From Perilla frutescens (Eukaryota; Streptophyta; Magnoliopsida; Lamiales; Lamiaceae), in assembly GCA_026008535.1 (NCBI GenBank), contig BRKX01000014.1, forward strand, positions 2,666,001-2,730,000: a DNA stretch of 64,000 nucleotides. The letters run 5' to 3'. The first letter of the stretch is position 1; each line of letters starts with the position of its first letter. Under the pieces are notes generated by a model. It had not been told where the DNA came from, searched no databases, and saw nothing but the letters and a program-made list of their open reading frames with translations. The position numbers and the translations under genes are program-made. Shown here piece by piece: positions 34,074 through 46,563 of the stretch.

Positions 34074-34448
34074 TATTGCTACCATATATAAATTACCACT
34101 CTCAAATATCTCAACATATATATATATATAGGTGATTATAATGCAAACTAATCATGGATTGATAGGGTGAGAACTCATCTTACATTATACAATTAATAAA
34201 AGTTTAAGCTTTAGATTTGTTTAAAAGAGGTGGTGGTAATATTTAATAAGTTTTCTAGGCGGGGGTATTAACGTAATTCGGTAGTATTTATAAAAAAGCG
34301 GTGGGTAGTTAATAACAATATCGTCATGCTAACGAAATATTATCGTAATGCTAATGGAAGTTTTCTCATATTGTTAAGAAAAAAATTAAATTCTAAAAAG
34401 TAATTATAAATCATAATTGGATGGAATAAACCGTAATTCGGATATAGT

Positions 34449-35835
34449 CAGAGGCGTCTCTAGGGGGAGGCCACCTAGGCATGGGCCTAGGGCCTCCCCC
34501 ACAATTAGGGCCTCGCTTTTAAAAAAATTATTAATTATATATTAAAATAAGTATAAGTATACCTAAATTAAAAATAAAATAAGTCAAAGCTTTATACACA
34601 AGAAAGAGAAAAAAAGACAGGTATATCACAAGAAAAAGAAAGTAGATTAGAAACTATAGTAGAGAAGACTAAGATTAGCAGAAGAGTAAAAATTGTGTAC
34701 TCCACATAACTATTTTATTGGCACTCTTAAGGTATGGTTTTTTTTTCTATAGTTCTATTCTAGTAAATTTTGTGGGTATTGACGTATTGTATATTGATAT
34801 ATTTGTATTTTTTTTTAGATTCACATGGTGAATTATGACAAGCAAAAGAAAATTTGAATCGGGAAGTTAAAAAAGAAAAACAAGAGGCCATTACGAAATC
34901 TCTTGCAATGTTTGATTGTATTTTTTGAAGAATATAGAAGTACTGTTTGAAGCTGCAAAAGTGAAGCAAAAAAGATTGCTTCATAAATGGATATTGAAGT
35001 CGCATTCCGTGAAACTCGTGTTCGTCATAAATAAAAAATTTGATGAAAATGCACATGATGAACCAATACAAGGGACCGAAGAGTATTTTCGAGTCAATTA
35101 TTTTCTGTTGTTAGTTGATAATGCTCTTTCTTCACTCAAAGTAAGATTTGAGTAGTTTAAAAAATATGAAGAGATTTTTGGATTTCTATTCAATTTGAAA
35201 CAATTGAAAGATGCAGATAACGAGAGTTTGAAAAGTTCACGTGCTACATTGAAGAATGTTTTGAAACATGAGGATAATTATGATATTTGTGCGCATGACT
35301 TATTTTCAAAACTACAATTGTTAAGAAAAACATTTCTAAGCGGATTAACTCGGCCAATTGAAGTTTTGGAGTACATAAAAAATTTGCATCATGGATTTCC
35401 TAATGCTTGGGTAGCTTATAGAATGTTATTGACTATACCAGTGACTGTAGCATCTGCTGAAAGAAGTTTCTCCAAGTTAAAGTTGATTAAGAATTATCTA
35501 GGATCAACTATGTCACAAGATAGATTGAATAGTTTGGCCATGTTATCTATTGAGAAAAAAATAGTAGATGAGCTTGAATAAAATGCTTTGATTGATATTT
35601 TTGCACAATAAAAAGCGTGAAGAGTATGAACTTAGTTAGTGTTTATTTTCCAAAAATATTATTTGTCGATGAATTGGCGTATGTGGTTTTGATTATATTT
35701 TATTCTATTTTGTCATTGTTCACTAGTGTTTAATATTTTTCATTTAATATATGACAACTATAAATATATAGTAAAATATTTGTGTTAGATAAACATATAG
35801 TTGCTAGGGCCTCATAAATCTTGGAGACGGCCCTG
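34449..35835 (+). mobile_element. hAT element, internally deleted, with TIRs and 8-bp target duplication
   Basis: Ends CAGAGGCGTCTCTAGG and the complement of ttggagacggccctg (CAGGGCCGTCTCCAA), with subterminal gggcctagggcctcccc. Flanks gatatagt (34441-34448) and tatatagt (35836-35843) match at 7 of 8 bases, the hAT duplication length. The element is 1387 bp, much shorter than an autonomous copy. Confidence 0.88.
34835..35581 (+). pseudogene. hAT transposase remnant (ZMYM1-like) with dimerisation domain
   Basis: Starts MTSKRKFESGS and is interrupted by at least three stops. The largest frame, 35195-35581, holds the C-terminal hAT dimerisation region: FPNAWVAYRMLLTIPVTVAS, then AERSFSKLKLIKNYLGSTMS and RLNSLAMLSIEKK. 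This is the class of plant hAT transposases related to zinc-finger MYM-type 1 proteins. The N-terminal zinc finger and the DDE catalytic core are absent. It cannot move itself. Confidence 0.9.
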
Positions 35836-36918
35836 TATATAGTAAACTTTAATGATCTAAAAAAAAGAATTAAATTCTAAACAATAATTATAAACCATAA
35901 TCGGATGGAATAAATCATGATAGCAATATAAACATACAACATTAGCATGTTTTATGATGTTGTTCTATCAGCACTATGGATAAACTATGTTAGTATATGA
36001 CAATGCTTCGTTAGCATGAGGTATAAATCCTAATTGGATGAAATAGACTATAATTAATATATTATAATTTGATTAAATTAATCGTACATAATAATCAGTT
36101 AGTAACTAAAAATAAAAATTAAATAATAAAAAGTAATTATAAATCCTAATTGAAATGTAATAAATCATAATAACAATATAAGTATGTGTAATATATTAAC
36201 ATTATCATAATAATTCGTTAGCATAGTGAATACAATATGTCAACATATAACAAATACTTGTTAGAATACGTGATAATAATGTTGACAACGCATTATTAAA
36301 AGTTAATGAAAATATTTTGCGCTAGATATGAGTAAAAATTTATCTTTTATAAATTAAATAGCATGAAAAGAGTTTTAATTTGGTATATTATTTGCTTTGA
36401 TCCGATTAGAAACAAGTAAGTTATGATCGTTTAAAGTTTTTAATTTTTTTTATTTAAAAGTGATGACATTAGCAGTTTTACATGGATTGGATGATTATAT
36501 CATCACCTCCTTATTTTTTTCCTTGACTTTGACATTAAATCTCAATTATTATATCATCTAATTGAATTATGTAAGATAAGTTCATAATTCCTACACTAGA
36601 AAAATGTATATGTGTGTGTATGTGTATAAATTAAATAAATACATATATCCCTTTGGAATAATATATATAGGCTATTTTATAAATAAATTGAAGGAAGTTT
36701 TTATCTATATATACATGTATGTGTAACATTTTCTCTATAAAGTATCAATTATGAATCGATTTCATAATCTAGTCACAAAACAAGTTGATAATGCACAAAA
36801 AACTATGCAATATGAATTACCTATAATTATATTAACACTAGATCGATGCACACTAATCATAAGGTAACCTTCAAATTCATCGTAATCCCAAAATGTTTTC
36901 AGCAAATTAAGTTAAAAC
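35836..36918. other. AT-rich intergenic stretch
   Basis: Several short repeats of ataatcgnatggaataaa (35895, 36010, 36145) suggest a decayed local repeat. No gene seen. Confidence 0.4.
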
Positions 36919-37983
36919 CAAGGATGAAAATATCGTGGATATATCGCGGATATTGACATTGCGATACGGATATTGGGGGAATATCTTTTTTCCCGAGTAT
37001 CGATGAGAAATCGCAAGATATCGCAATATATCGCGATATTTTTTAATATTTCTATAATATATTTTGATTTTTATTCAATAATATATATTTTTGTGATCTT
37101 TTTTAGGTCTTTAATGTAATTATTTGAGTTGCAATATTCTTTACTTTATAAATATATTCACTTTGCAAAAAAATATAAGAGAAAGAAGACCGGGAAATCA
37201 ACGGATGTCTTCGGAAGAAAAGTGAGATGCACGTGCACCGACTTTATTTTTTCATTTTTTCAGTTAGAGGACATGATGAACAAATCACTAAAATTTTTCT
37301 CCCCATATATCACACGAAATTGAAATCTAAGATTGGATATAAATTATTTGCCAAATCTTGATTCTATGAATATGGGTGGCACTGATCATAGTGATATGTC
37401 CCAAGATTCATATGCTTCTTACACATATGGGAATTCACAAATTGATTGGACTACTCAAAATGTATATCAACAAAATAATTGGGTCAGTGGACATTAGTGA
37501 AGTTGTTGGAAGAAAATCAAGAAACATATAAAGCGCATGTGTATAATTATATCCATAATTACTCGAACGTGATAAGTTGGTACCAATATTATTTAGAATA
37601 AGATGACATTCCATCTACTATATTTGGACCTCATAGATCCTCATTTTGGTATTAATTGTACTTTGTAATGTTTATTTAGTCATTTTATATTGTATTATGT
37701 ATTATTTTGTCAAATGTATTGTCTTAGACAGTATTTATATAATGTATTATTCATATATTTGCTTTCAAAATGTAATTCTATTAAAAAAATTAGTGGAATA
37801 TGTGCATAATAATATGTCATAATAGTTCCTAAAATTTCATGCTAAATTTCTAAGATTTTAATATGATTTCCGTCATTGTTTTCAATTTTCTGCGATATCG
37901 ATATGCGATATCGATATATCCGTCGATATATCCGTAAAATTGAAGTTGCGATATATGTTGCGATAGCGATATTTTCATCATTG
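36919..37983. mobile_element. hAT-type element with GATATATCG-rich ends, 1065 bp
   Basis: Ends CAAGGATGAAAATATCG and the complement CAATGATGAAAATATCG (16 of 17), flanked by a perfect 8-bp duplication GTTAAAAC (36911-36918 and 37984-37991). Both subterminal regions are packed with gatatatcgcgatatc palindromic words. The middle has scraps of frame (MNMGGTDHSDMSQDSYASYT near 37370) without a recognisable transposase domain. Confidence 0.85.
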
Positions 37984-38047
37984 GTTAAAACAGACTGATA
38001 TTATATTTAGAGCTGCATATGGTTTTGGCAAAATATATATTTTTATC

Positions 38048-38600
38048 ATAAACTTTGATCCTTTTTTTTAAAATGTCATAAACTTCAAAAAATGCCAAAA
38101 AATATTATGAGCTTTGCATTTTATTTTCAATATTTTGTGAAAATGTCATTGGATTCAATTTTCGGCGCTAGATTAATGAATTCTATAACATTTTGACATA
38201 CTGGACTTCGGTATGTCTAGTCATTAATCCGAAGTCAGAAATTGAATCCCATTACATTTTTATAAAAAAAAAAATGGAAAGTTCAAGAATATATACATAT
38301 ATCATAAATTTTGACTTTTTTTTTCTAAAAGTGTCATAAACTTCAAAAAAAATCCTAAACTTTCCATTTTTTTGTATAAATGTTATCGGATTCAATTTTC
38401 GACACCGGATTAATGAATCCCAATGACATTTTAACATGTTAGACTCTAATATGTCTCGTCATTAATCCAACGCAGATAATTGAATCCCATAACATTTTTT
38501 AAAAAAATGTGAAAAGTTCAGAACATTTTTTAAAACTCAAGACATTTTCACAAAAAAAAATATATCAAAATTCATAACATATTTGACATTAGTACATATT
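38048..38600. repeat. Tandem pair of foldback units (~250 bp each)
   Basis: Unit 1 (about 38048-38285) and unit 2 (about 38300-38560) share tcataaacttcaaaaaa, ggattcaattttcg, attaatgaat and tattaatccg-type text. Within each unit gattcaattttcggc...attaatg pairs with cattaatcc...gaaattgaatcc, making a hairpin. Looks like a MITE inserted twice or duplicated in tandem. Confidence 0.55.
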
Positions 38601-39911
38601 TGAGCTTTTTTTTTCTAGATTTTATAGTTTGAGTTACAAGAAATGTAGAATTTATAGGGACGTCAATATATTTGATGCACGTGTGCTCATGCAAGCAATT
38701 AAGCACGATTCACACCAACATATCGTAGTTTGCAACTTGTTAAATGAAAATTTATTGTTTATAGGGTTTTTTATAGAGTATTTAAGTATAAGGGATCTCG
38801 CAAATAATTAATTATCCAAATGTTCTAACTTTTATCTCTACTAATCATTAAAGAAAACAACCTAAAATCAATTAATCTAGGCTATATATAAAAATGCTGG
38901 TCGATCGGGATCGATTATTAATCATACTAATAAACTAAGGCACGAGATCTTTATCGAGTTGAGCTTTAATTGTGGTAACGTTAATTTGGCTCGTTAGAAT
39001 ACTAGTTTGTGTTCGAGCTTAAGATAACCTTATAACAAGTCTGGACTTCGGGACAATTATGTGTTTAATTTGATTATAAATTTGTCATTTGAGTCGATTT
39101 TGAACTTCGAGATCGAGCAATAATATAATGAGTCAAATTTAAACATAATATTACTACCCTTAATTATAATCGTAATTACATCACTTATCTCTCTATGAAA
39201 TGTAAATAAGCTGAGGGGAGTTAAGCATCGACAAATTGAAGATTGACTTGTTTTTTATTATGTTGAGATTTGAGTCGATCGAGCATAGAAAAAACTAAGA
39301 TTGACTCATGAAGTTCAACAAGTCTAGCAAATTTAAATGTACGTAGTAAATGTAGATTAGAAGTTCAATTTATTTATGTAATAATTACTTAACGTGGAAT
39401 ATTTGAACAAAAATATAATATAATTGATGAATATAAATTATATTTATACATATTTTTTAAATTCGCAGTATATAACATAATTAAGTATAAAAATTTACTA
39501 AAATGTCATCTTTTAATTTTGAATTATTACTAAAATATAATATCCTACAAATTATATAAGTTAATTAACTCAAGAATTCAAGAATCAAACTTTATCGAAT
39601 CGAATCTCGATAAACTCACGAGCTAGCTCGTCTCATTTATGAAAAATCTTACGATGCATATCACGATTTTCCAATGGACACAGAAATTTACGACATATTA
39701 TCAATTTTTTTTTAAACAAAGAAACATTATTAATGTGTCGTGATATTTGGGGTCGAAAAATAATACACCTAAATACACTATAAAATTTATCTCCTCCAAG
39801 TTATTTTCAAGTAGAGCAGTAGAGTAGTGGCTACGCTCATGGCCACATCACTAGTTCATTATTTGCCTTTTCCATTGGGGCACACCTTATGATTGCTTCT
39901 ATATATATTAT
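38601..39911. other. AT-rich stretch with decayed GAGCTCGA-family pieces
   Basis: Words such as atcgagttgagc (38950), gagtcgatcgagca (39272) and ctcgataaactcacgagcta (39605-39625) suggest one or two badly decayed copies of the GAGCTCGA element. No gene. Confidence 0.35.
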
Positions 39912-39915
39912 ACAT

Positions 39916-39956
<41 letters not shown>
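39912..39956. repeat. (TG)n(AG)n compound microsatellite
   Basis: About 13 TG units followed by about eight GA units. Confidence 0.9.
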
Positions 39957-40261
39957 TGCTTGTGCATGTAATAATAAATCTGCGTATGGAATTAGCTAAG
40001 TGAGCAGTGTAATCGCCACTTAATTTACTCTTGAAGGCATGAAGAAAAAAAGGGCAAAATATGTAGGGCATTCCAATTATTGGCTTAAAGTCTTGATTGT
40101 TCATCATCAAATTAAATATAATCCTCCAATTTTTCATGTCTCCGTTCACATCAACTCCACAATATTTTATAATTTCAACCCCTCAAAAATTATCTACCAA
40201 TTAACTAGTTTACATAACTCACTTTTGTTCAAATTAACTAATACACCGTGAGTCTGTGATG

Positions 40262-40597
40262 CGTGCATTTTAGGTTATTTTTTAAAAAATTATTCACTTT
40301 TTGAAATTAGCAGAACAGTACTCACATTTTCAAAAAGTTTACAAAACTAACATTTTATTAATTTTACGGCATGAAAGCTCTGTGTAATTGATTTTATTTT
40401 TTTAATATTTCTACTGCCCCAATCGTGTAAAAAAATCATTCAATCAAGAAATCTTAAAATACAATCAATTACGTGAGATTTTCAGACCTTAAAATTAATA
40501 AAACATTAAATTTGCAATTTTTTTGAAAACGTAAGTATTATTTTGTTAATTTTAAAAACTTAATCTACTTTTAAAAAAGAGACCAAAATATAAAATA
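40262..40597. mobile_element. Foldback MITE upstream of the TCP gene
   Basis: Arms of about 130 bp: ttagcagaacagtactcaca and aactaacattttattaattt on the left, and their complements (aagtattattttgttaatt, ttaaaattaataaaacatt) on the right. Loop near 40425. Target duplication not resolved. Confidence 0.65.
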
Positions 40598-41337
40598 TAC
40601 GTATCAACGTGTAATTTGTCCTATTTTTGTTGTTTGAAAATTAGTGAAAGAAAAAAAAAAAGTGTTCTTTTTTATGTTATTATTTTTTGTTTCCTCATGG
40701 GTATTCAAGTGGCGAATCGAGTGATTGACGGAGAGAAATTGGATAAAAAAATGTTTTAATAAATTAATTGGTAATGTAAAAAGGAAATAAAATAAGGCGG
40801 TTCTGGATGAAACAAGTTTCTTATTTTATTTTATTTTAGTGGAGGTTGATGAAACAAGTTAATCATGTTTTCAGGGTCTTTTCTTCAACTTGAAGACTCT
40901 TTCCCATTTAATTATTCATTAAAAAAATTATTTATAGGGGTAACAAATTACCCATATTTGAACTGACAAGCAACAAAAATCCAAAAAAAGATGAAAGATG
41001 GATTTGCAAAATCATGAGGGGATTAGTGAATTGATCTCCCACCTTCCTTAAAAAAAGCATTAATTAAAATTTAAAAAAAAACACATCATTTTTATTACAA
41101 ACTTGTCCAAAAACATAATTGCAGAATGCTTCTAATTGTTGCAGTGTAATAATACTCAGGGAGACAACTAACTGATCATAGGACTAACAAAAAACCCCTT
41201 TTACTTCTTCAAACATTACACTATATACTACTACCATTAAATTAATAAAAATTTTAAAAAAACATTTGTAAATTATAATCTCCATGATTGCAATCACTGT
41301 GCCCTGAAGGATTCATTGATAACGACCACCCAATTCT

Positions 41338-41363
41338 AGAGAGAGAAAGAGAGAGAAGATAAG
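41338..41363 (+). promoter_or_regulatory. GA-rich leader or promoter tract of the TCP gene
   Basis: gagagagaaagagagagaag, about 150 bases upstream of the start codon. GA repeats here are typical of plant developmental-gene leaders (targets of BPC-type factors), but use here is inference. Confidence 0.35.
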
Positions 41364-41508
41364 CCATTTAATTCATGCAGCAGTGAAAGAATTAGAATTT
41401 AAATAAAAATGGTAGTGAAAAAGAAAAGAAAAAAAAAGTTGATGAAAATCTAGGAGCTTTTTTTACATGTCCCCTTCATCAATCAAGAGGCCCCATTATT
41501 TTCTTGTA

Positions 41509-42312
41509 ATGGAAAACAAGCCTTCAAACTCGAACTCGAATTCAAACTCGAAATCGCAGCAGATATTATTATCTCAAGATGCTGCAACCAATTTCCCGCA
41601 GCCAAACATGGCGCTAACGAAGCAGCACGACGACGACGCCGCCAAGAAGAAGCAGCTCGGCCCGAAGCGGAGCTCCAACAAGGACCGCCACAAAAAGGTG
41701 GAGGGCCGCGGCCGCCGCATCAGGATTCCGGCGCTCTGCGCCGCCAGGATTTTCCAGCTGACGAGGGAGCTGGGTCACAAGACCGACGGCGAGACAATCC
41801 AGTGGCTGCTGCAGCAGGCGGAGCCGTCGATCATCGCCGCCACCGGCACCGGGACCATCCCGGCGTCGGCCCTCGCCGCCGCGGGAGCGGGCCCCTCCGT
41901 CTCGGAACAGGGGAGCTCTGTTTCCGCCGGTTTGTACTCGAGGCTGGCTGAGACCGGAATCGGAATCAGAAGCAGCAGCGGCGGCGGCGGCGGCAACTTC
42001 GGCGACGACGTACTCGGCCGATCAATGGGGATTTGGCCGTCTTTCAATGGGTTCGGGGCCGGAATTTTCCAGAATTCGAACGGTTTGAGCTCGAGTCAGA
42101 CTCGCGGGAAACTCGGGTTTCAGGGGTTCGAGTTTCCCGGGTCAGTGAGTTTGCCGGGTCTGGAACTCGGTCTTTCCCAAGAAGGGCAGATTAATCTTCA
42201 GGCATTTACGCAGTTTTACCACCAGATTGGGGGTCAAAATGGGGATTGTACCACTAATCATCATCAAGATCAGGGTAATAATAAGGAAAATTCGCAGGGA
42301 TCAAGACACTAG
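41509..42312 (+). CDS. TCP20: Class I TCP transcription factor, TCP20-like, 267 aa
   Basis: Plant-specific bHLH-type factor that binds GGNCCCAC-like sites and controls cell division and growth genes in the nucleus. The TCP domain spans residues about 53-111: KRSSNKDRHKKVEGRGRRIR (basic region of the short class I form) and ALCAARIFQLTRELGHKTDG (helix I), then ETIQWLLQQAEPSIIAATGT. The C-terminal PGLELGLSQEG motif, the FTQFYHQIG block and the final SQGSRH resemble TCP20 more than TCP9 or TCP19 (from memory). Single exon, as usual. The ATG at 41509 (MENKPS) was chosen over the in-frame ATG at 41467, which would add 14 residues not typical of the family; the upstream start cannot be excluded. 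A poly-Asn/Ser tract follows the start. Codons are GC-rich compared with the flanks. Confidence 0.94.
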   Translation: MENKPSNSNSNSNSKSQQILLSQDAATNFPQPNMALTKQHDDDAAKKKQLGPKRSSNKDRHKKVEGRGRRIRIPALCAARIFQLTRELGHKTDGETIQWLLQQAEPSIIAATGTGTIPASALAAAGAGPSVSEQGSSVSAGLYSRLAETGIGIRSSSGGGGGNFGDDVLGRSMGIWPSFNGFGAGIFQNSNGLSSSQTRGKLGFQGFEFPGSVSLPGLELGLSQEGQINLQAFTQFYHQIGGQNGDCTTNHHQDQGNNKENSQGSRH

Positions 42313-42869
42313 TTCACTCATCACAGGTTTTCTTGTCTTTTTCTTCTTTTTTTTTCCCATTTATTTTGGATGGATTGATGATTGATTATGATATTATATG
42401 ATGAGAGATAGAATTGTAAGAAGTTGAGGGGTGATTAATTAAGGTTTTTGATTTGTTTAATGTTAATACCAAAAAAAAAATGGAGTCAGAGCAAAATTGC
42501 TCTCTTAAATCTCCACACAACGGCATGCCTGGCTTTTTCTCTTTTTCTGCTCAGCTATATTCAATGTCCACGCAAACAGGTAATTAAATTAATAGGTTTT
42601 ATTTATTTATTTATTATTTTTTATGGATATTTTATAACTTTTTTTTCTTTGTGGATGATTTTGAATTGCAGTGTGGAGTATATGTGTAGCAGCAGAGTGG
42701 AATGAAGATTGATTGTGATTTTAGATTGTAGTATCCAATTTTGAGGTGTGTTGTCAATTTTGGGCACATAATTAATGTTGGCTTGTATTAGTAGAGAGAT
42801 GTAATGTTAATGATTTGTAGTGGGCTTGCTTGTTTGTCACAAGTTGGAAAGTGTTTCTTGAAATACAAG

Positions 42870-42920
42870 ATATATATATATATATCTATATATATATATA
42901 TAGATATATATATACAGATA
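42870..42920. repeat. (AT)n tract with interruptions
   Basis: Imperfect tatatatatatctatatata array beyond the TCP gene 3' end. Confidence 0.85.
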
Positions 42921-43165
42921 TAGATATGAGCTGCATCTCATTACATAGTATATTTGGCATAATTTGGGATTGTAGTTTCACTTTTGTTTCAAGTTCTCAT
43001 CATATTAATGAATGATGGAAATTGAAAAGGAAGCCTTGTGAGTTGAGTTGCTGCAATCCAATCTTGCTATTTTATTTCACCTTTCATCTAGAGAACCTAA
43101 TCATATTATGTTTTATTTTTACTAGTGCATTATTTATATAGTTCAGCATTGTTATTTTATATATA

Positions 43166-43566
43166 GGGATAATTATAATTTAATTCTTAACGTTTGAACG
43201 TTTTAATAGAAATAACGTGATTTTTTAATAATTACAATTTAATTCTCAACGTTTGAATGTTGTGATATTTTAGGCGAAAAAATCATTTCGGTCATTTCTC
43301 CAACAAAAATGTTAGTCTGTTATATAGGTTCTCTAGCACGCTTGAGAGTAAATTTGATCGAAATCGATCGAAATATTATTTTCATTGAAAATGTCAGGTC
43401 ATTTCTGTTAAATTGTTCAAACGTTGGGAATTAAATTGTTATTATTAAACGTTGGGTTATTTGTGTTAAAATATCCAAAGATTGGGAACTAAATTGTAAT
43501 TATTCAAAATGTTTAATTATTTTTGTTAAAACCTTCGAACGTTGTGAATTAAATGACAATTAGTCC
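43166..43566. mobile_element. Mutator-type foldback MITE with perfect 9-bp duplication
   Basis: Flanked by TTATATATA at 43157-43165 and 43567-43575. The ends GGGATAATTATAATTTAATT and the complement GGACTAATTGTCATTTAATT pair, and the arms carry repeated subunits aatttaattc(n)caacgtttgaa. 401 bp, non-coding. Confidence 0.8.
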
Positions 43567-44173
43567 TTATATATATGTGAGGGTTAGTGTGCATATTTTC
43601 CCATAGTGTGTAAATTAAGGACAAATATCAACCATCCAATAAGAAGGTCCAATTGATTGAAAAAGAGATGACAATCTCATAAGTTATTTTAAAAAATGCA
43701 ATGCTAAAATTGATCATAAATCCAACATATAGATGCTTAAATTAACGTTGATGATGCTATTTAATTTTGAAAAATGAAAAATGACAATTATAATTTTGAA
43801 AATTAAAAAAATGATGGTGTAAATTTTGTAATATATGTTAAATAATATAATGTTAAAATTCGATATAGGATTGCTCAAATTTAGCCTATAAATGCTAAAA
43901 TCAGCATGTATAATTCTTAGAAAAAGAAAGATCTTGTCCGTCCATCTAATTAATTTAAACGATGTAAATTTATTACTAATTTATACATCATGGTAGTAGT
44001 ATTTACATTTGATCAAATGGACACGTGTACTTTTGATCATCCTCGTGTAATTAAACTCCGAAATAAAATGTTTTAAAATTAAGTAAACTGATAAGCAAGA
44101 ATTAACATAAACGTTAGTTACTATTATATGCTCTTACTTGCACGTTAAAATCATAGACATGTGTTATTTTTTT

Positions 44174-44174
44174 C

Positions 44175-44217
<43 letters not shown>
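44174..44217. repeat. (TTA)n microsatellite
   Basis: About 14 perfect units. Confidence 0.95.
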
Positions 44218-44728
44218 TGATATTGAAAAAAGACAATTTGTTGCATGTCAAATTGGGTATTTTAAGAATGTTTAATTGAAATAAAACTAACGATTTAATT
44301 GCAACTACACATTAGTTTAATTTCAATTAAACTAATGCTCGAGTCTTGAATTGATTGAAGCACATTTAAGAAAACATTTTAAACTAACGTTTAAGAAAAC
44401 TATTTCAATATTTAAACTAAACGTTGGTTTTTGCTCATAATTTAAATGTTAGGAGTGAACTTAAATAAAAATGTATATGACAAATAAATAATAATTTTAA
44501 ATTACACGTTTCTATCTATAGTTTATATATATTGCGTGTAAATTTGTTATGTAGTGTAATAAATTATCAACAATTATCTTACATAATAATTGGGTGTGGC
44601 TGTGGAGTTTTAAAACTTTTAATCTTCAAATTAATTATATAACTCAATCTTAAAAAATTTCCCTCATTTCTCACTCCCTATTCCATTTTGCTCACTCTCA
44701 CACATTTACACATTTTTTTTATGAATTA

Positions 44729-44915
44729 CTCCCTTCATCTCATAATTGTAGTTCATTATTTCTTTTTAGGATCTCTCAAAATTATAGTCATATTCTAAAT
44801 TGGGATGATATTAAAACATTCTTTTACGAATATAACCTATTTAATATAGTATGAATGCAATTAATATTGTTGTCCACTTCTCATTTTCACATAAATTAAG
44901 AAATCCCGTTTAATA
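44729..44915. mobile_element. Possible 5' fragment of a Stowaway MITE
   Basis: CTCCCTTCATCTCATAATTG after TA is a typical Stowaway left end (the interior ataattgtagtt recurs as aaaattatagtc), but no matching right end is found. Confidence 0.4.
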
Positions 44916-45022
44916 TGTATTGGAAATACAGAATTTACAATAGTAAAAATGTAAATTTGACCAAACCCTACCATTTGCAAATAATATAAAATACATTTAT
45001 ATTTAATAAAAGATTAAAAATA

Positions 45023-45263
45023 CTCCCTCTGTTTCTATATAATTGTCATTCTAGCATTTTAATTTTGTTTCAAAAAAAGTGTCATTCTACAAATTCGAGA
45101 CATAAAATTCTCATTTTTCACATATTTACCCTCATTTAATGCATTCATACATTTATATTTAACGCATTTAATGTATTCACATAAGGGTGTATTAGGTAAC
45201 TCAATTAATTTATTAATTTGTGTGCATTCATCCAAAGTGACACTTAAATAGAAACGAAGGGAG
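45023..45263. mobile_element. Stowaway MITE, 241 bp
   Basis: Ends CTCCCTCTGTTTCTATATAA and the complement of acttaaatagaaacgaaggg, both flanked by TA. Inner gtgtcattct and aaagtgacactt also pair. Confidence 0.85.
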
Positions 45264-45662
45264 TATATTTTTAAACAGTAAAGACAACACTCGATGAAAT
45301 GCCTATTTTGGAGCGTAAATAATTAATGTTAAATAAATAAAGATGTGTGAACAAAATCAGAAAATGGAAAAGATTATTGGACTGATTGATAAAATCATTA
45401 AAATCTTTCAGCAAAATCGGCTTGACTACAGTTAGGTGTTTAAATTAAAATTAGTTAAGCATAATAATTAATTAATACATAAATAAGCCAGTATACCTTA
45501 ATTGACTTTTTAATTTTAATTTTTTTTTTTGAAAGTCGTCATGACTTATTGACTTTGAAGTTTGAACCAAGTTTTTCAACAGTAAGTAAACTCTTAATTT
45601 TCAACTTCTGTTTTCTTTCTAACATTTGTGCTTCTGCTATTAGTAGTAGACCTATCTTGTCC

Positions 45663-46178
45663 GGCCGTAAATAAAACAGAACCGCTCGCGAGCTATTCGA
45701 AATTCGTCTCGAAAAATGCTCGTTTGAAATTCGTTCATTTTTTAAATGAGTCGAGCTCGAGTCTCGAATCGAATTCAATAAAATTTTCGAATCGAACTCG
45801 AACATATTAGTATTCGGCTCGGCCAGCTTGCGAATATGTTCGAGCTCGAGCTTTAACCGAACATGTTCATGAATATTATAAATAATTCTAACGGGTAAAT
45901 AAAATAAGTTATTTTTTTCAAACTCGAGCTCAAATATGTAAATTAAACGAGCTTTTTTTCGAGCATTCGAGCTTAGGCTCGTTTAGTAAATTTTCGAGAA
46001 TTTCACAAATCGAGCTCGAACCGAATTCGAACATAACAAATATTTATCGAGTCGAGCTTGAACAAGAAGAAAAAAGCTCGAATCGAGCTCAAACCGAGCT
46101 CGAGCTTAAATATTCCTTAACTAGCCGAGCTCAAACATCAGGGTGTTCGATCGGCTCGATTCGCTTCGTTTACAGCCC
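45663..46178. mobile_element. GAGCTCGA-rich inverted-end element, copy 3
   Basis: Begins ggccgtaaataaaacagaac and ends gcttcgtttacagccc. Direct repeats touch both ends: tatcttgtcc (45653-45662) and taatcttgtcc (46179-46189). The interior shares aacatgttcatgaatattat, tatttatcgagtcgagctt and tattccttaactagccgag with copies 1 and 2. Confidence 0.78.
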
Positions 46179-46428
46179 TAATCTTGTCCCATTTTTAATT
46201 TTAACTTTTACCGATAACGAAGTATTATTGAATAAATAATTAACTATACTTATATTTTTTTTCTAAAAAATATATAGATATACTTATTTAATTAAATATC
46301 TGTAAGGTTTTCTTTTTCGGTTCTTCACAAGAGACGACCTATGTGGAATTCACGTTTCACACACATATAGGATTTAGTTCAAATGTGGATTAGTGCTTGG
46401 TTTGTGGACTTGACGACGGCTAGACTAA

Positions 46429-46563
46429 GCTTGTTTACTATAATTTTAGTGTATTTTTTGAAGTTATTTTTTTTTATAATTTTTTTATTATACGTATTTT
46501 AGTGTTAAATATTTTAGCACCAAATTATAATAAACAAAAACACTAAACTTACAATAATCAAGC
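46429..46563. mobile_element. Possible short MITE
   Basis: Ends gcttgtttactataatttta and the complement of taaacttacaataatcaagc pair at about 22 of 29 bases. No clear target duplication. Confidence 0.4.

Noticed and set aside
41775..42047. Minus-strand 90-codon Pro/Leu-rich frame
   Set aside because: Shadow of the GC-rich TCP coding sequence.
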